From Actinobacteria bacterium OK074 (GTDB lineage Bacteria > Actinomycetota > Actinomycetes > Streptomycetales > Streptomycetaceae), in assembly GCA_001298575.1 (NCBI GenBank), contig LJCV01000055.1:124001-188000 (forward strand): a stretch of DNA of 64,000 nucleotides, given 5' to 3'. The position numbers and the translations under genes are program-made. Position 1 is the first letter of the stretch, and each line of letters starts with the position of its first letter. Below are positions 1-16,191 of this stretch, in pieces. The notes below the pieces were generated by a model. That model saw nothing but the letters and a program-made list of their open reading frames with translations, searched no databases and was not told where the DNA came from.

Positions 1-6890
<6,890 letters not shown>

Positions 6891-6893
6891 CCG

Positions 6894-9800
6894 ATGACCG
6901 ACCGCCCAAGCACACACGGCGCGCCCGACCGCGCCGGCGCCCACAGAAGGAAGGACGGTGCAGACGCCTTGACGCAGCCCACGACGCCCGCGCGGCCCGC
7001 GTCCGCCGACGTACTGCCCCTGACCCCGCTCCAGGAGGGCATGCTCTTCCACGCCCTCTACGACCGCGAGCGCGGCGCCCAGGACATCTACCTCGTCCAA
7101 CTGGTGTTCGACCTCGACGGCACCGTCGACCCGGCCCGGCTGCGCGCCGCCCTCCAGGCGCTCCTCGACCGCCACCCCAGCCTCCGCGCGGCCTTCCGGC
7201 GCCGCCGCGGCGGTCGCCCGGCCCAGGTCGTACCGCGCCGCGCCACCCTGCCGTGGACCGAAACCGACCTGAGCGGCCCGAGCGGCCCGAGCGGTCCGAG
7301 CAGTCCGATCGGCTCGGACGGCGACGCGGCCTGGGCCCGGCTCCTCGACGAGGACCTCGCCCAGGGCTTCGACCCGGCGACCCCGCCCCTCCTCCGCTGC
7401 ACCCTGGCCCGCACGGGCGAGGACCGCTACCGCCTCCTCCTCACCCACCACCACATCCTGCTCGACGGCTGGTCCGTCTCCGTCCTCCTGCGTGAACTCC
7501 CGGCCCTGTACGAGGCGTTCGGCGACCCGACGGCCCTGCCGCCCGCCCCGCCGTACCGCGCGTTCCTGGAGTGGCTGGACCGCCGGGACCGTACGGCCGC
7601 CGAGTCCGCCTGGCGGGAGGCGCTGTCCGGCGCGACCGAGGCGACCCGCCTGGCCCCGCACGCCCCCGACGGCCGCGGCTCCGGCGAACTCGCCCAGGCC
7701 CGCACCGAGTTGGCGGCCGACACGGGCGCGGCCCTCACCGCGCTGGCCCGGAACCTCGGCGTCACCGCCAACAGCCTGGTCCAGACGGCCTGGGCGATCC
7801 TGCTCAGCCGCACGACCGGACGCGACGACGTCGTCTTCGGCGCCACCGTCTCCGGCCGTCCGGCCGAACTGCCCGGCGTCGAGTCGATGGTCGGCCTGTT
7901 CGTCAACACCGTCCCGACCCGCGTACGACTGCGCCCCGACGAGCCGTTCGGCGCCCTGCTCCGCCGGGTCCAGGACGGTTACGTCCAGCTGCTCGACCAC
8001 CACCACCTCGGCCTCGCCGAGATCCAGCGCGCGGCGGGCGTCCCCGAACTCTTCGACACACTCGTGGTGTTCGAGAACTACCCGATGGACGGCGGGAGTC
8101 CGGACGGGGACACGGCCGGCCGGGGCGCCCTGCGGATCCTCGGCACCAGTGGCCGCGACGCCACCCACTACCCCGTGACCCTCGTGGCCCTCCCCGGCCC
8201 CCGCCCCCGTTTCCGCCTGGCCTACCGCCCCGACCTCTTCGACGCGGACTGGGCCGAGGCGACCCTCGACCGCCTCGCGGGGATCCTGCGGGCGATGGCG
8301 GCCGACCCCGAACTCCCGCTGGGCCGCCTCGGACTGGCGTCCCCGGACGCGCACCCCCGCCACGACCCGGCCGCCGAACCCGCCCCCGCGACCCGCACGC
8401 TCACCGACCTCTGGACCGCCCAGGTCGCCGCGACCCCGGACGCCGAGGCGGTGCTCGACCACGGCACCACCCTCACCTACCGCGAACTGGACGCCAGGGC
8501 AGGGCGGTTGGCCCGTCGGCTCGCCGCTCTCGGTGCCGGACCCGAACGGGTCGTGGGCATCGCCCTCCCGCGCACCGCCGACCTGGTCGCCGCCGTGCTC
8601 GGCGTGCTGAAGTCCGGCGCCGCCTACCTGCCGCTCGACCCCGCCTACCCCCGCGACCGCCTCGCCTACATCGTCGACGACGCCCGCCCGGTCGTGGTCC
8701 TCGCCACCGCGGACACGGCGACGGCGCTGCCCGCGGGCACCCCGCTGGCCCTCCTGGATGACGACGAGCCGGAGTTGACGGCCACTCAGGAGCCGCTACA
8801 GACAGCCGACTTGGTCCCCGACAACCTCGCCTGCGTCACCTACACCTCCGGCTCCACCGGCCGCCCCAAGGGCGTGGCCGCCACCCACCGCGGCATCGCC
8901 GAGTTCGTCGCGTGGACCCACACCGAACTCGGCCAACAGCGGCTGGCGAAGGTGCTGTTCTCGACGTCGCTCAACTTCGACGTCTCCGTCTTCGAACTCT
9001 TCTCGCCGTTGCTGTGCGGCGGCCGAGTCGAGATCGTCGACAACCTGCTGGCACTCACCGCCGAGAGCCGTGAGAACCGCGAGGACCACGACCCCTGGGA
9101 CGCGACCCTGATCAGCGGTGTGCCCTCCGTGATGGCAACGGTCGTCGCGGACCGCCCGCACATCCGCCCCCGAGTCGTCGCACTCGGCGGCGAGCCCATC
9201 CCCGAACAACTCCTCGCCGACCTCGAATCCGCCTTCCCCGGCGCCCGGATCATCAACTTCTACGGCCCCACCGAGGCGACGATCTACGCCACCGCCTGGC
9301 AGTCCGACCTCGACCCGTACGCCAAGGACGGCCCTCCGCCGCTCGGCCGCCCGCTCGCCCGCAACCGGCTCCGCCTCCTCGACCAGGCCCTCCAGCCGGT
9401 GCCCGACGGCGTGCCCGGCGAGGTGTACCTGGCGGGCGGCGGCCCGGCCCGCGGCTACCTGGGCCGCCCCGCCCTGACCGCGGAGCGGTTCGTGGCCGAC
9501 CCGTTCGGCGGCCCGGGGGAGCGCATGTACCGCACGGGCGACCTGGCCGTGCGCGGCCGTGACGGACGGCTGCGCTTCCTCGGCCGGGCCGACCACCAGG
9601 TGAAGATCCGCGGCTTCCGCGTCGAACTCGGCGAGATCGAGGCGGTGTTGGCCGCCCACCCGGCCGTGGCGAAGGCCGCGGCGGCGGTACGGGAGGACCG
9701 GCGCGGCGAGAAGCAACTGATTGCCTACGTGGTGCCGACCGGGGAGCCGGCCGCCGACGAACTCCGCGACCACCTGGCCCGTGCCCTGCCCGCCCACATG

Positions 9801-10976
9801 GTCCCCTCGACGGTCGTACGACTCGACGCGCTGCCCCTGACCGCCAGCGGCAAACTGGACCGCAAGGCGCTGCCCGCGCCGGAGGCGCCGACGACCGCCG
9901 CGCACAGCGCCCCCACCACCGTGACGGAACGCCTCCTGCACGGCATCTTCGCCGATGTCCTCGGCCTCGACCCGCTCCAAGTCGGCGTGGACGACGGCTT
10001 CTTCGACCTCGGCGGCCACTCCCTGCTGGCCCCCCGCCTCACCGCCCGGATCCGCAGCGACCTCGGCGCCGAACTCCCCGTACGCGCCGTGTTCGACACC
10101 CCGACCGTGGCCGCCCTCGCCACCCGGCTGTCCGGCGACGGCACGAGCACCCATCCCACCGCCGCCCTCGACACCCTGGTCCCCTTCCGCACCCGTGGCC
10201 GCCGGGAACCCCTCTTCTGCCTCCCCCCGGCCTCCGGCCTGGCCTGGGGCTTCGCCGGACTCGCCCGCCACCTCGACCCCGAACGGCCGCTGTACGGGCT
10301 CCAGTCGAGCGGCCTGATCCCGGGGGAGCGCCGGTCGAGCGGCCTGGCCGAGACGGTCGCCGACCACACGGCACGGATCCGCGCGGTCCAGCCGCACGGG
10401 CCGTACCACCTCCTGGGCTACTCCATGGGCGGCCTCGTCGCCCACGGCGTCGCCACGGCACTCCAGACGGCGGGGGAACAGGTCGCACTCCTCGCGATGC
10501 TCGACTCGTATCCCGGGACACCGGGGACGGTCGGGCCGCGCCCCTTGAGTCGTCCGGCGCTACTGCGCAACCTTCTCGGCATCCTCGGCCGCCCCCTGCC
10601 CCCGGACGACGAACCACCGCTGACCGACGCCCGGTTCACGGAACTGGTCCGCCGCGTGCCCGACCTCCCGGGCGGCCTCGACGACGCCGAACTCGCCGCC
10701 CTGGTGGCGGTGACGGCGGACAACGCGCGCCAGATGGCGGAGTTCGACCCGGCGCCGTACCGGGGCGACCTGCTGTTCTTCAGGGCCGCCGGGGAACCGC
10801 ACCCGACCCCGCACCCGGCCGGAGCGGCGGCCTGGCAGCCGTACGTCGAGGGCCGCGTCGAAGGCCACGACATCCCCTGCACCCACGCCGAGATGACCCG
10901 CCCCGGCCCACTGGACCGCATCGGCCCCCTCCTGGACCGCCGACTGCGCGCCAGCACCGGCCGCACGACCCCCTGA
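6894..10976 (+). CDS. Terminal nonribosomal peptide synthetase, C-A-T-TE
   Basis: This is the last module of the assembly line, starting 3 bp after the preceding synthetase. The C domain opens with LTPLQEGMLFH, the form seen in condensation domains that accept a D-residue, which fits the upstream epimerase. HHHILLDGWS is its active site. The A domain gives an approximate pocket code D-V-F-S-A-G-F-I-Y, which I cannot assign to a substrate. The T-domain serine (GGHS) is near 10020. The thioesterase starts near 10195, has nucleophile motif GYSMGG (serine near 10422) and a later CTHAEM histidine, and should release or cyclise the peptide. The start is uncertain. ATG 6894 has no clear ribosome site, while TTG 6969 lies 13 bp after a GAAGGAAGGA stretch; either start keeps the whole C domain. 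Confidence 0.95.
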   Translation: MTDRPSTHGAPDRAGAHRRKDGADALTQPTTPARPASADVLPLTPLQEGMLFHALYDRERGAQDIYLVQLVFDLDGTVDPARLRAALQALLDRHPSLRAAFRRRRGGRPAQVVPRRATLPWTETDLSGPSGPSGPSSPIGSDGDAAWARLLDEDLAQGFDPATPPLLRCTLARTGEDRYRLLLTHHHILLDGWSVSVLLRELPALYEAFGDPTALPPAPPYRAFLEWLDRRDRTAAESAWREALSGATEATRLAPHAPDGRGSGELAQARTELAADTGAALTALARNLGVTANSLVQTAWAILLSRTTGRDDVVFGATVSGRPAELPGVESMVGLFVNTVPTRVRLRPDEPFGALLRRVQDGYVQLLDHHHLGLAEIQRAAGVPELFDTLVVFENYPMDGGSPDGDTAGRGALRILGTSGRDATHYPVTLVALPGPRPRFRLAYRPDLFDADWAEATLDRLAGILRAMAADPELPLGRLGLASPDAHPRHDPAAEPAPATRTLTDLWTAQVAATPDAEAVLDHGTTLTYRELDARAGRLARRLAALGAGPERVVGIALPRTADLVAAVLGVLKSGAAYLPLDPAYPRDRLAYIVDDARPVVVLATADTATALPAGTPLALLDDDEPELTATQEPLQTADLVPDNLACVTYTSGSTGRPKGVAATHRGIAEFVAWTHTELGQQRLAKVLFSTSLNFDVSVFELFSPLLCGGRVEIVDNLLALTAESRENREDHDPWDATLISGVPSVMATVVADRPHIRPRVVALGGEPIPEQLLADLESAFPGARIINFYGPTEATIYATAWQSDLDPYAKDGPPPLGRPLARNRLRLLDQALQPVPDGVPGEVYLAGGGPARGYLGRPALTAERFVADPFGGPGERMYRTGDLAVRGRDGRLRFLGRADHQVKIRGFRVELGEIEAVLAAHPAVAKAAAAVREDRRGEKQLIAYVVPTGEPAADELRDHLARALPAHMVPSTVVRLDALPLTASGKLDRKALPAPEAPTTAAHSAPTTVTERLLHGIFADVLGLDPLQVGVDDGFFDLGGHSLLAPRLTARIRSDLGAELPVRAVFDTPTVAALATRLSGDGTSTHPTAALDTLVPFRTRGRREPLFCLPPASGLAWGFAGLARHLDPERPLYGLQSSGLIPGERRSSGLAETVADHTARIRAVQPHGPYHLLGYSMGGLVAHGVATALQTAGEQVALLAMLDSYPGTPGTVGPRPLSRPALLRNLLGILGRPLPPDDEPPLTDARFTELVRRVPDLPGGLDDAELAALVAVTADNARQMAEFDPAPYRGDLLFFRAAGEPHPTPHPAGAAAWQPYVEGRVEGHDIPCTHAEMTRPGPLDRIGPLLDRRLRASTGRTTP

Positions 10977-11038
10977 CCACCCCGATTCCCAGCCACCAGC
11001 CCATCCGCCTGACCCCATCCCGACCGGAGGAACCCCAC

Positions 11039-11251
11039 ATGACCACCAACCCCTTCGACGACGACACCATCGAGCAGTTCGTCCTGGTGAACGACGAGGG
11101 CCAGCACTCCCTGTGGCCCGCGTTCGCCGAGATCCCCGCCGGGTGGACGGTCGCGCACGGCCGGGCGAGCCGGCAGTCCTGCCTGGAGTACGTCGAGGCG
11201 CACTGGACCGACATGCGGCCCAAGAGCCTCGTCCGGGCGATGGGCGCCTGA
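11039..11251 (+). CDS. mbtH: MbtH-like NRPS accessory protein
   Basis: A 70-residue MbtH-family protein. It has the N-terminal NPFDDD, the QHSLWP segment and the SRQSCLEYVEAHWTDMRP signature, including the conserved tryptophans. Proteins of this family bind adenylation domains and improve their folding or activity, so it most likely serves the two synthetases upstream. ATG is preceded by GGAGGAA at good spacing, 62 bp after the thioesterase gene. It is the last gene on the plus strand before a convergent amidohydrolase, so it seems to mark the right edge of the peptide cluster. Confidence 0.97.
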   Translation: MTTNPFDDDTIEQFVLVNDEGQHSLWPAFAEIPAGWTVAHGRASRQSCLEYVEAHWTDMRPKSLVRAMGA

Positions 11252-11310
11252 CCGGTCGCCGGACGGCGGATGTCTGACGGGGCGCAGGGCGGCCGATGTC
11301 CGGCGACCGG
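11252..11310. terminator. Inverted repeat between convergent genes
   Basis: A perfect 12-bp inverted repeat, CCGGTCGCCGGA at 11252-11263 and its complement at 11299-11310, with a 35-bp loop. It directly follows the mbtH stop. A further 12-bp palindrome, GACCGGCCGGTC, lies at 11331-11342. Together they separate mbtH from the convergent amidohydrolase gene. There is no T-tract, so termination is inferred. Confidence 0.5.
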
Positions 11311-11345
11311 CCGCCGGGCGGTGGATGCCTGACCGGCCGGTCGGG

Positions 11346-12485
11346 TCAACTCCCGCCGTCCGTCAGCCCATAGACCCGCAGCGCGTTGTCCCGGCCCGCC
11401 CACGTGGCGATCCGCAGCGCGTCCGGGAGGCTCAACTCGTCGGCGTCCACGCGGTCCTGGAGCAGCGCGCCCAGGCCCTGCCGGAACGCGAGGGCGCCGA
11501 GGTGGTGGAACTCGGCGACCCCGTACCCGTCGGAGCTGTACAGCAGCTTGTGGAACGGCGTGATCTCCAGGGCCTCTTCGAGGATCGCGCGGGCGCGGGC
11601 CGGGCCGACGTAGTGCAGGCTCAGCCCGACGTCGAGGTACACCTGCTCGAACACCGCGGCCAGATAGGCGGCTTGGCGCTGGTAGGGCCAGCAGTGCAGC
11701 AGCAGGACCGGGATCGTTCCGGCGGTCAGGTGCAGCCAGTCGGTCAGGAGGGTGGGGTCCACCCGGTGCATGCGGATGTCGTTGTCGCCGAACCCCACGT
11801 GGAGCTGGAGCGGCAGCCCCAACTCCACGGCCGTCCACAGCAGATGGCGGACGAGGACGGGATCGCCGAGCCTCCCGGACCCCGCCGCGAACCACCGCCG
11901 GGCCGCACTCGCGACCTCCGTGGCCGACGGCCGCCGCGGATCCAGGTCGAAGCCCGTGCGGTACGCGGCCACGGACTTGACCGCCACCGCACCCCGCTCG
12001 GCGACGGTCCGGTGCACGGCGGCGGTCAACACGGCGCCGTACTCGCCCGGTTCGACCCCGGCCGCCGCCACGTCCTCCGCGACGCGCTCCAGCCGGACGA
12101 CCTCGTACGCGCTCCCGGCACCGGCCGCGGCGGCCAGCTCGGCGGGCGTGGTGAGCCCGTCCGGCGCGAACCCGGTGTCCACGCAGAACGCCCCGCACCC
12201 GGCGGACGCGAGGAACCGCCGGTTCACCTCCCGCCAGCCCAACTCGGCCCGCCGGTCCAGGTATTGGGCGGCGGGCGCGTGCCGCTCCAGGTCGAGCAGC
12301 GGAGCGCAGTGCCGCCGTAGGGCGATGCCCACCGGGCTGTCGAACGACGAGACACCGGGCCAGGCGCCGCCCTCGGTGATCAGCGACTCGAACCGCTGCG
12401 CCGCCAGGTCGGCGGTGAGCACACCGTGGCAGTGATGATCGACGAGCGGCAGCGCGGCCAGCGCCGCACGCACAGGACCCGTCAC
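11346..12485 (-). CDS. Amidohydrolase, FluG N-terminal-like
   Basis: A TIM-barrel metal-dependent hydrolase of the amidohydrolase_2 type. Visible metal-site motifs are VDHHCHG near the N terminus, QLHVGFGD, LLLHCWPY and the C-terminal SSDGYG aspartate. In fungal FluG this domain is fused to a glutamine synthetase-like domain. Here the glutamine synthetase-like gene lies directly upstream on the same strand, giving the same pair as separate proteins. The substrate is unknown, though a gamma-glutamyl compound made by the neighbour is plausible. The start is uncertain: GTG 12485 leaves the usual short N terminus, while TTG 12530 adds 15 residues of unusual composition. The two candidates lie in a direct repeat of GGTCGTGACGGGT. 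Confidence 0.85.
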   Translation of the reverse strand: MTGPVRAALAALPLVDHHCHGVLTADLAAQRFESLITEGGAWPGVSSFDSPVGIALRRHCAPLLDLERHAPAAQYLDRRAELGWREVNRRFLASAGCGAFCVDTGFAPDGLTTPAELAAAAGAGSAYEVVRLERVAEDVAAAGVEPGEYGAVLTAAVHRTVAERGAVAVKSVAAYRTGFDLDPRRPSATEVASAARRWFAAGSGRLGDPVLVRHLLWTAVELGLPLQLHVGFGDNDIRMHRVDPTLLTDWLHLTAGTIPVLLLHCWPYQRQAAYLAAVFEQVYLDVGLSLHYVGPARARAILEEALEITPFHKLLYSSDGYGVAEFHHLGALAFRQGLGALLQDRVDADELSLPDALRIATWAGRDNALRVYGLTDGGS

Positions 12486-12544
12486 GACCCACCACCCCCA
12501 ACGAGACCCGTCACGACCGAGTACCCCCAACCACCCTCATCCGC

Positions 12545-13948
12545 TCAGTACTTCCACCGGTACGCGGTCGCCACCCCGGCGTCGTCGAGCGCCGCCACCG
12601 CCGCGCTCTCCCCCTGCCGTACGGCGATCACGGCGTCCGCGAGCACCGGGCCGAGCGCGGCGCGCAGCCGCTCGTCCTTGCGGAACTCCGCCACGGCCTC
12701 GTCGAGCGAGGTCGGCAGCCGTCGAACGCCCAGGGTTTCGGCCTCGGCGGGGGCGAGCCGGGCCGGGTCACCGGTGATCTCCGCGGGCAGGGCCGCGGCC
12801 GACTCCAGGCCGTCGAGCCCGGCGGCGATCAGGCAGCCGAGGGCGAGATACGGGTTGGCCGCCAGGTCGACCGGCTTGACCTCCAGGTTCGCCGCCCGCT
12901 CGCGGCGGCCGGCCGTACCGGTGACGATCCGGACCGCCGTCTCCCGGGTCTCGTGCCCCCATGCGGTGAACACCCCTGCCCACTGCGAGGGTTTGAGCCG
13001 CAGATAGCTGACCGGACTCGGCGCGGTGACCGCCGTGAGCCCCGGCAGATGCGCGAGCAGACCCGCCACGAACGACTCGGCGTCGGCGGTCATGCCGTAC
13101 CGCCCCGGCCCGCCCGCGTGCAGGTTCACGCCGTCGCGCCACGCCGACAGGTGGACGTGACCGCCGTTGCCGACACCGGTCGCCAGGACCGCGGGGGAGA
13201 AGGAGACGACGAACCCGTGGCGCTGCGACACCGCCCTGATCGTCTGCCGCACCAGCAGGCTGCGGTCGGCCGCGGCCACCGGGTCGAGCGCGGCCACCGA
13301 GATCTCGAACTGCCCGGCGGTGTACTCCGGGTGGATCTGGTCGACCTCCACGCCCTGCGCCGCGAACGCCGCGTACAGGTCGGCGGTGTAGTCGCTCAGC
13401 GCGACCTGCCGGATCGCCCCGTACGCCGGACCCGTCACGGCGGGCTCGTACGCGCCCCCGGGCGCATCCGGCTGGCCGATCATCCACTCGACCTCGATGG
13501 CGGCCTTGAAGGCGAGCCCGTGCCGGGCGGCGGCATCGCGCACGGTCCGGCGCAGGAAGGTGCGCGAGCACCCCGGATGCGGCTCGCCGTCCTGGGTGAT
13601 CCGGTCGACCGGCACCCAGGCCCAGCCGGGCTGCCCGGCCAGCACGACCAGCCGGTCCAGGTCGGGGTAGAGGCGCAGATCGCCGTCGGGGGAGCCGAGG
13701 ACGTCGGTGGTGACGACGGAGTCGTCGGCGAGGAAGGTGTCGAACACCGGCGACATGCCGACGCCCCAGGCGGCGGCCTCGGCCAGCCCGCCGACGGGGA
13801 TCGTCTTCACCCGGGTGATCCCCGCGGTGTCGACGTAGGCGAGGACCACCCCGCGCATGTCCCGCCCGTCCAGCTCCGACTCCAGCGCGGTGGCCCGCTC
13901 CACATCGCCCGGGCGCCCGCCGGGGACGGGGTCGGCAAGGGTGGTCAT
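12545..13948 (-). CDS. Glutamine synthetase-like gamma-glutamyl ligase
   Basis: A 467-residue type I glutamine synthetase-fold protein. Catalytic landmarks are the AIEVEW glutamates, HPEYTAGQFEIS, the GNGGHVHLS ATP/glutamate loop and the conserved NPYLALG near the C terminus. The start ATG 13948 has a GAGGAGGA ribosome site. Streptomyces encode several such paralogs that glutamylate polyamines or ethanolamine instead of ammonia. The pairing with an amidohydrolase 14-60 bp downstream fits such a specialised ligase better than the housekeeping GlnA. The exact amine substrate cannot be read from the sequence. Confidence 0.85.
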   Translation of the reverse strand: MTTLADPVPGGRPGDVERATALESELDGRDMRGVVLAYVDTAGITRVKTIPVGGLAEAAAWGVGMSPVFDTFLADDSVVTTDVLGSPDGDLRLYPDLDRLVVLAGQPGWAWVPVDRITQDGEPHPGCSRTFLRRTVRDAAARHGLAFKAAIEVEWMIGQPDAPGGAYEPAVTGPAYGAIRQVALSDYTADLYAAFAAQGVEVDQIHPEYTAGQFEISVAALDPVAAADRSLLVRQTIRAVSQRHGFVVSFSPAVLATGVGNGGHVHLSAWRDGVNLHAGGPGRYGMTADAESFVAGLLAHLPGLTAVTAPSPVSYLRLKPSQWAGVFTAWGHETRETAVRIVTGTAGRRERAANLEVKPVDLAANPYLALGCLIAAGLDGLESAAALPAEITGDPARLAPAEAETLGVRRLPTSLDEAVAEFRKDERLRAALGPVLADAVIAVRQGESAAVAALDDAGVATAYRWKY

Positions 13949-14016
13949 ACGTCCTCCTCGACATGGTGCACGGCGGGGTCGCGCGACGGCCGTACGAGCG
14001 TAGCGTGCCCGGACGA

Positions 14017-15294
14017 TCATCCTCCGTGATCCGCCGGCGTGGGCCGGGGGACCGCCGCGCGCACCGGCGTGAGCAGCGCCAGGCCCGCGATGAGCAGGAA
14101 GCAGACGCCGACGAGCAGGGCCACCGTCGGCGCGCCCCGATGCTGCGCGACCCAGGTGAGCAGGACGGCACCGATCGGGGCGGCCGAGTTGTGGAGCGTC
14201 CAGTACGCCGAGGTCACCCGCCCCAGCAGTTGCTCGGGGGTCACCTCCTGGCGCAGCGACATGGAGCACGTGCTCGCCATGGCGCCGAAGCCCAGGAACA
14301 CGGCGGTCAGCAGACCGATGCCCGGCACGGTGTCGACCGCGCCGAGACACGCCACGGCGACCCCGCACACCGCGACGGAACCGATCCACGTCGGCCCGAA
14401 CCCGAGCCGCCGCCGCACCGGGGCCACCAGCAGGGCGCCGGTGATCGATCCCAGCGCGCCCACCGCGAAGACGGTCCCCACCGCGCTGTCGCCGCGGCCG
14501 AGTTCGTGTTCGAGGCGGTACACCAGGATGTCGTTCAGGCCGAGTTCGAAGAAGCAGTACGCGGTCAGCAGCACGGTCAGGGCCCGCAGCACCGGATGCC
14601 GCCACAAGAACACCGCCCCGGCGCGCAGTTCGTCCCACAGCCGCCGCCCGGCGGTCGCGGCCTCGGCCTCGGCCTTCACACCGTCGCGGACACCACCGGG
14701 CAACCTGATGGACGCCAGACACAACGCCGACACCCCGAAGCTCGCCGCGTCCACACCGATCGCCGCCGCGGGCCCGAACCAGCCCGCCACCATCCCCGCA
14801 CCCAGCGGCCCCACCACCCCGGCCGCGGCGGCGGTCGCGTTCAGCCGCCCGTTGGCCTCGGTGACCCGGGTCTCACCCACCAGAGCCCGTACGACGGTGA
14901 CGTACGTGACGGCGAACAGCATCCCCGCCGCGGCACCGAGCGGCAGCACCACGTACAACAGCCACACCTGCGCCCCGAACGCCCAGACCACCGGCACCAC
15001 CCCGTACAGCACCAGCCGCGCGAGATCCGCCCCGATCAGCACCCCCCGCCGGTCCGTCCGGTCCACCACGACCCCCGCGAACACCCCCGCCACCAACGAG
15101 GCCACCCCCGCGACAGCCGTCAACGACCCCATCTGCGCCACAGATCCAGTGGCCCGCAGTACCAACAACGGCAACGCGACGAGAGAGAACGAGTCCCCGA
15201 GGAAGGACAACGTCTGAGCGGTCCAGAAGACGGCAAAGGCACGGTCGCGATGGAGGGGCCGGGGCGCGGGGGAGGGAGGGGGAAGATCGGGCAC
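14017..15294 (-). CDS. MFS exporter, EntS/MFS_3 type
   Basis: A 425-residue transporter with about 12 hydrophobic segments. The N-terminal VFWTAQTLSFLGDSFS and the loop VVDRTDRRGVLIGADLAR are typical of the enterobactin-exporter branch of the major facilitator superfamily. It probably exports a small molecule by proton antiport. The GTG start at 15294 has no purine-rich ribosome site, and no better start was found before the first membrane segment. It lies 68 bp upstream of the glutamine synthetase-like gene on the same strand and could be cotranscribed with it. Confidence 0.85.
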   Translation of the reverse strand: MPDLPPPSPAPRPLHRDRAFAVFWTAQTLSFLGDSFSLVALPLLVLRATGSVAQMGSLTAVAGVASLVAGVFAGVVVDRTDRRGVLIGADLARLVLYGVVPVVWAFGAQVWLLYVVLPLGAAAGMLFAVTYVTVVRALVGETRVTEANGRLNATAAAAGVVGPLGAGMVAGWFGPAAAIGVDAASFGVSALCLASIRLPGGVRDGVKAEAEAATAGRRLWDELRAGAVFLWRHPVLRALTVLLTAYCFFELGLNDILVYRLEHELGRGDSAVGTVFAVGALGSITGALLVAPVRRRLGFGPTWIGSVAVCGVAVACLGAVDTVPGIGLLTAVFLGFGAMASTCSMSLRQEVTPEQLLGRVTSAYWTLHNSAAPIGAVLLTWVAQHRGAPTVALLVGVCFLLIAGLALLTPVRAAVPRPTPADHGG

Positions 15295-15328
15295 GGGGAG
15301 GAGGGTACGACGCCGACACGCCCCAACG

Positions 15329-15355
15329 CCCGTAAATAACGGGAGGGTTGACCCT
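15329..15355. promoter_or_regulatory. Adjacent small palindromes upstream of MFS gene
   Basis: Two abutting inverted repeats: CCCGT/ACGGG with loop AAATA (15329-15343) and AGGGTTGACCCT (15344-15355). They sit about 35-60 bp upstream of the MFS gene on the minus strand, where an operator or promoter would be expected. The function is inferred from position only. Confidence 0.35.
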
Positions 15356-15357
15356 AC

Positions 15358-15428
15358 TAAGGGGCGCGGGCTGTGACATTGTGCGGCTCCGCCGCGTGGG
15401 CGCGATCAACCACAACGCACCCGCGGCC
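15358..15428. repeat. Streptomyces interspersed intergenic repeat, copy 1
   Basis: A stretch beginning TAAGGGGCGCGGGCTGTGAC and containing the GCGGC-TCC-GCCGC hairpin at 15382-15394, then ACAACGCACCCGCGGCC. It matches, from memory, an interspersed intergenic repeat found near gene ends in many Streptomyces genomes. A diverged second copy is at 20851-20895. It lies just downstream of the FadR-type regulator. Confidence 0.6.
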
Positions 15429-15455
15429 AACATCCATCGACAACCCCTACGGCGC

Positions 15456-16130
15456 TCATGGGCTACAACTCCCCCCGGCCGTATAGGAACCGGCCTCCCG
15501 CCCCGCCGCACTCACGTCCCCCCGCCGCACCGCCTCCACAAGCCGCCCGTGATCCATGTACTGCTCCGCCAACAACTCCCCACCAAAATGCCCCCGCAGA
15601 GACTCCCGAATCACCTCCCCCAGATCCGCATACAACTGCACCAACACCGTGTTGTGAGACGCGGCGACCACCGCAAGGTGAAACGCGGTGTCCGCGTCCA
15701 CGAACGCGTCCCGTTCCCCGGACGCCCAAGCCCGCTCCCGCCGCGCAAGCAACGCGTCGAGCCGCTCCAGATCCTCCGGCGTACGCCGGGCCGCGGCCAG
15801 CCGCGCGGCCCGCGCCTCCAGCGCGCCCCGCACCTCGGCCACATCGTCCGTGGCCGCGTCGGCGAACCGGCTGCGCATCATCCCGGCCAGTTCGCTTGTC
15901 GCCCGCACGAACGTGCCCGAGCCCTGCCGGATCTCCAGCAGCCCGGTGTGCGCGAGGGCCCGGACCGCCTCCCGTACGGTGTTGCGCGCGACGCCGAGCT
16001 GCTCGACCAGCTCGGGTTCGGTGGGGATGCGGGTGCCCACGCGCCACACTCCGGACGTGATCTGCTGCCGCAGCCGCGTGATCACCTGGTCGGAGAGGAC
16101 TTCCCGGCGGGCCACTGGACGAAGGGTCAT
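15456..16130 (-). CDS. FadR/GntR-family transcriptional regulator
   Basis: A 224-residue protein. It has an N-terminal GntR winged helix (LSDQVITRLRQQI, PTEPELVEQLGVARNTVREAVRAL) and a C-terminal all-helical FCD ligand domain (FHLAVVAASHNTVLVQLY). It is divergent from a CynX-type MFS gene 61 bp away. The start codon lies inside the first of two repeated operator-like sequences, which argues for autorepression together with control of the transporter. The ligand is unknown. A CTC-rich tail ends in Cys-Ser-Pro. Confidence 0.92.
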   Translation of the reverse strand: MTLRPVARREVLSDQVITRLRQQITSGVWRVGTRIPTEPELVEQLGVARNTVREAVRALAHTGLLEIRQGSGTFVRATSELAGMMRSRFADAATDDVAEVRGALEARAARLAAARRTPEDLERLDALLARRERAWASGERDAFVDADTAFHLAVVAASHNTVLVQLYADLGEVIRESLRGHFGGELLAEQYMDHGRLVEAVRRGDVSAAGREAGSYTAGGSCSP

Positions 16131-16188
16131 CCCCTGAGTCTATGAGCAGAGGGCTGGACATCGGGTCATCCCATGAATCTATGATGGG
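16124..16188. promoter_or_regulatory. Repeated FadR-type operator
   Basis: Two imperfect direct repeats 39 bp apart: GGGTCATCCCCTGAGTCTAT at 16124-16143 and GGGTCATCCCATGAATCTAT at 16163-16182. The second overlaps a partial palindrome, CCCAT...ATGGG, at 16170-16188. They fill the divergent promoter between the regulator and transporter genes. The first covers the regulator start codon and the second ends 3 bp before the transporter ATG. Confidence 0.65.
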
Positions 16189-16191
16189 TTC

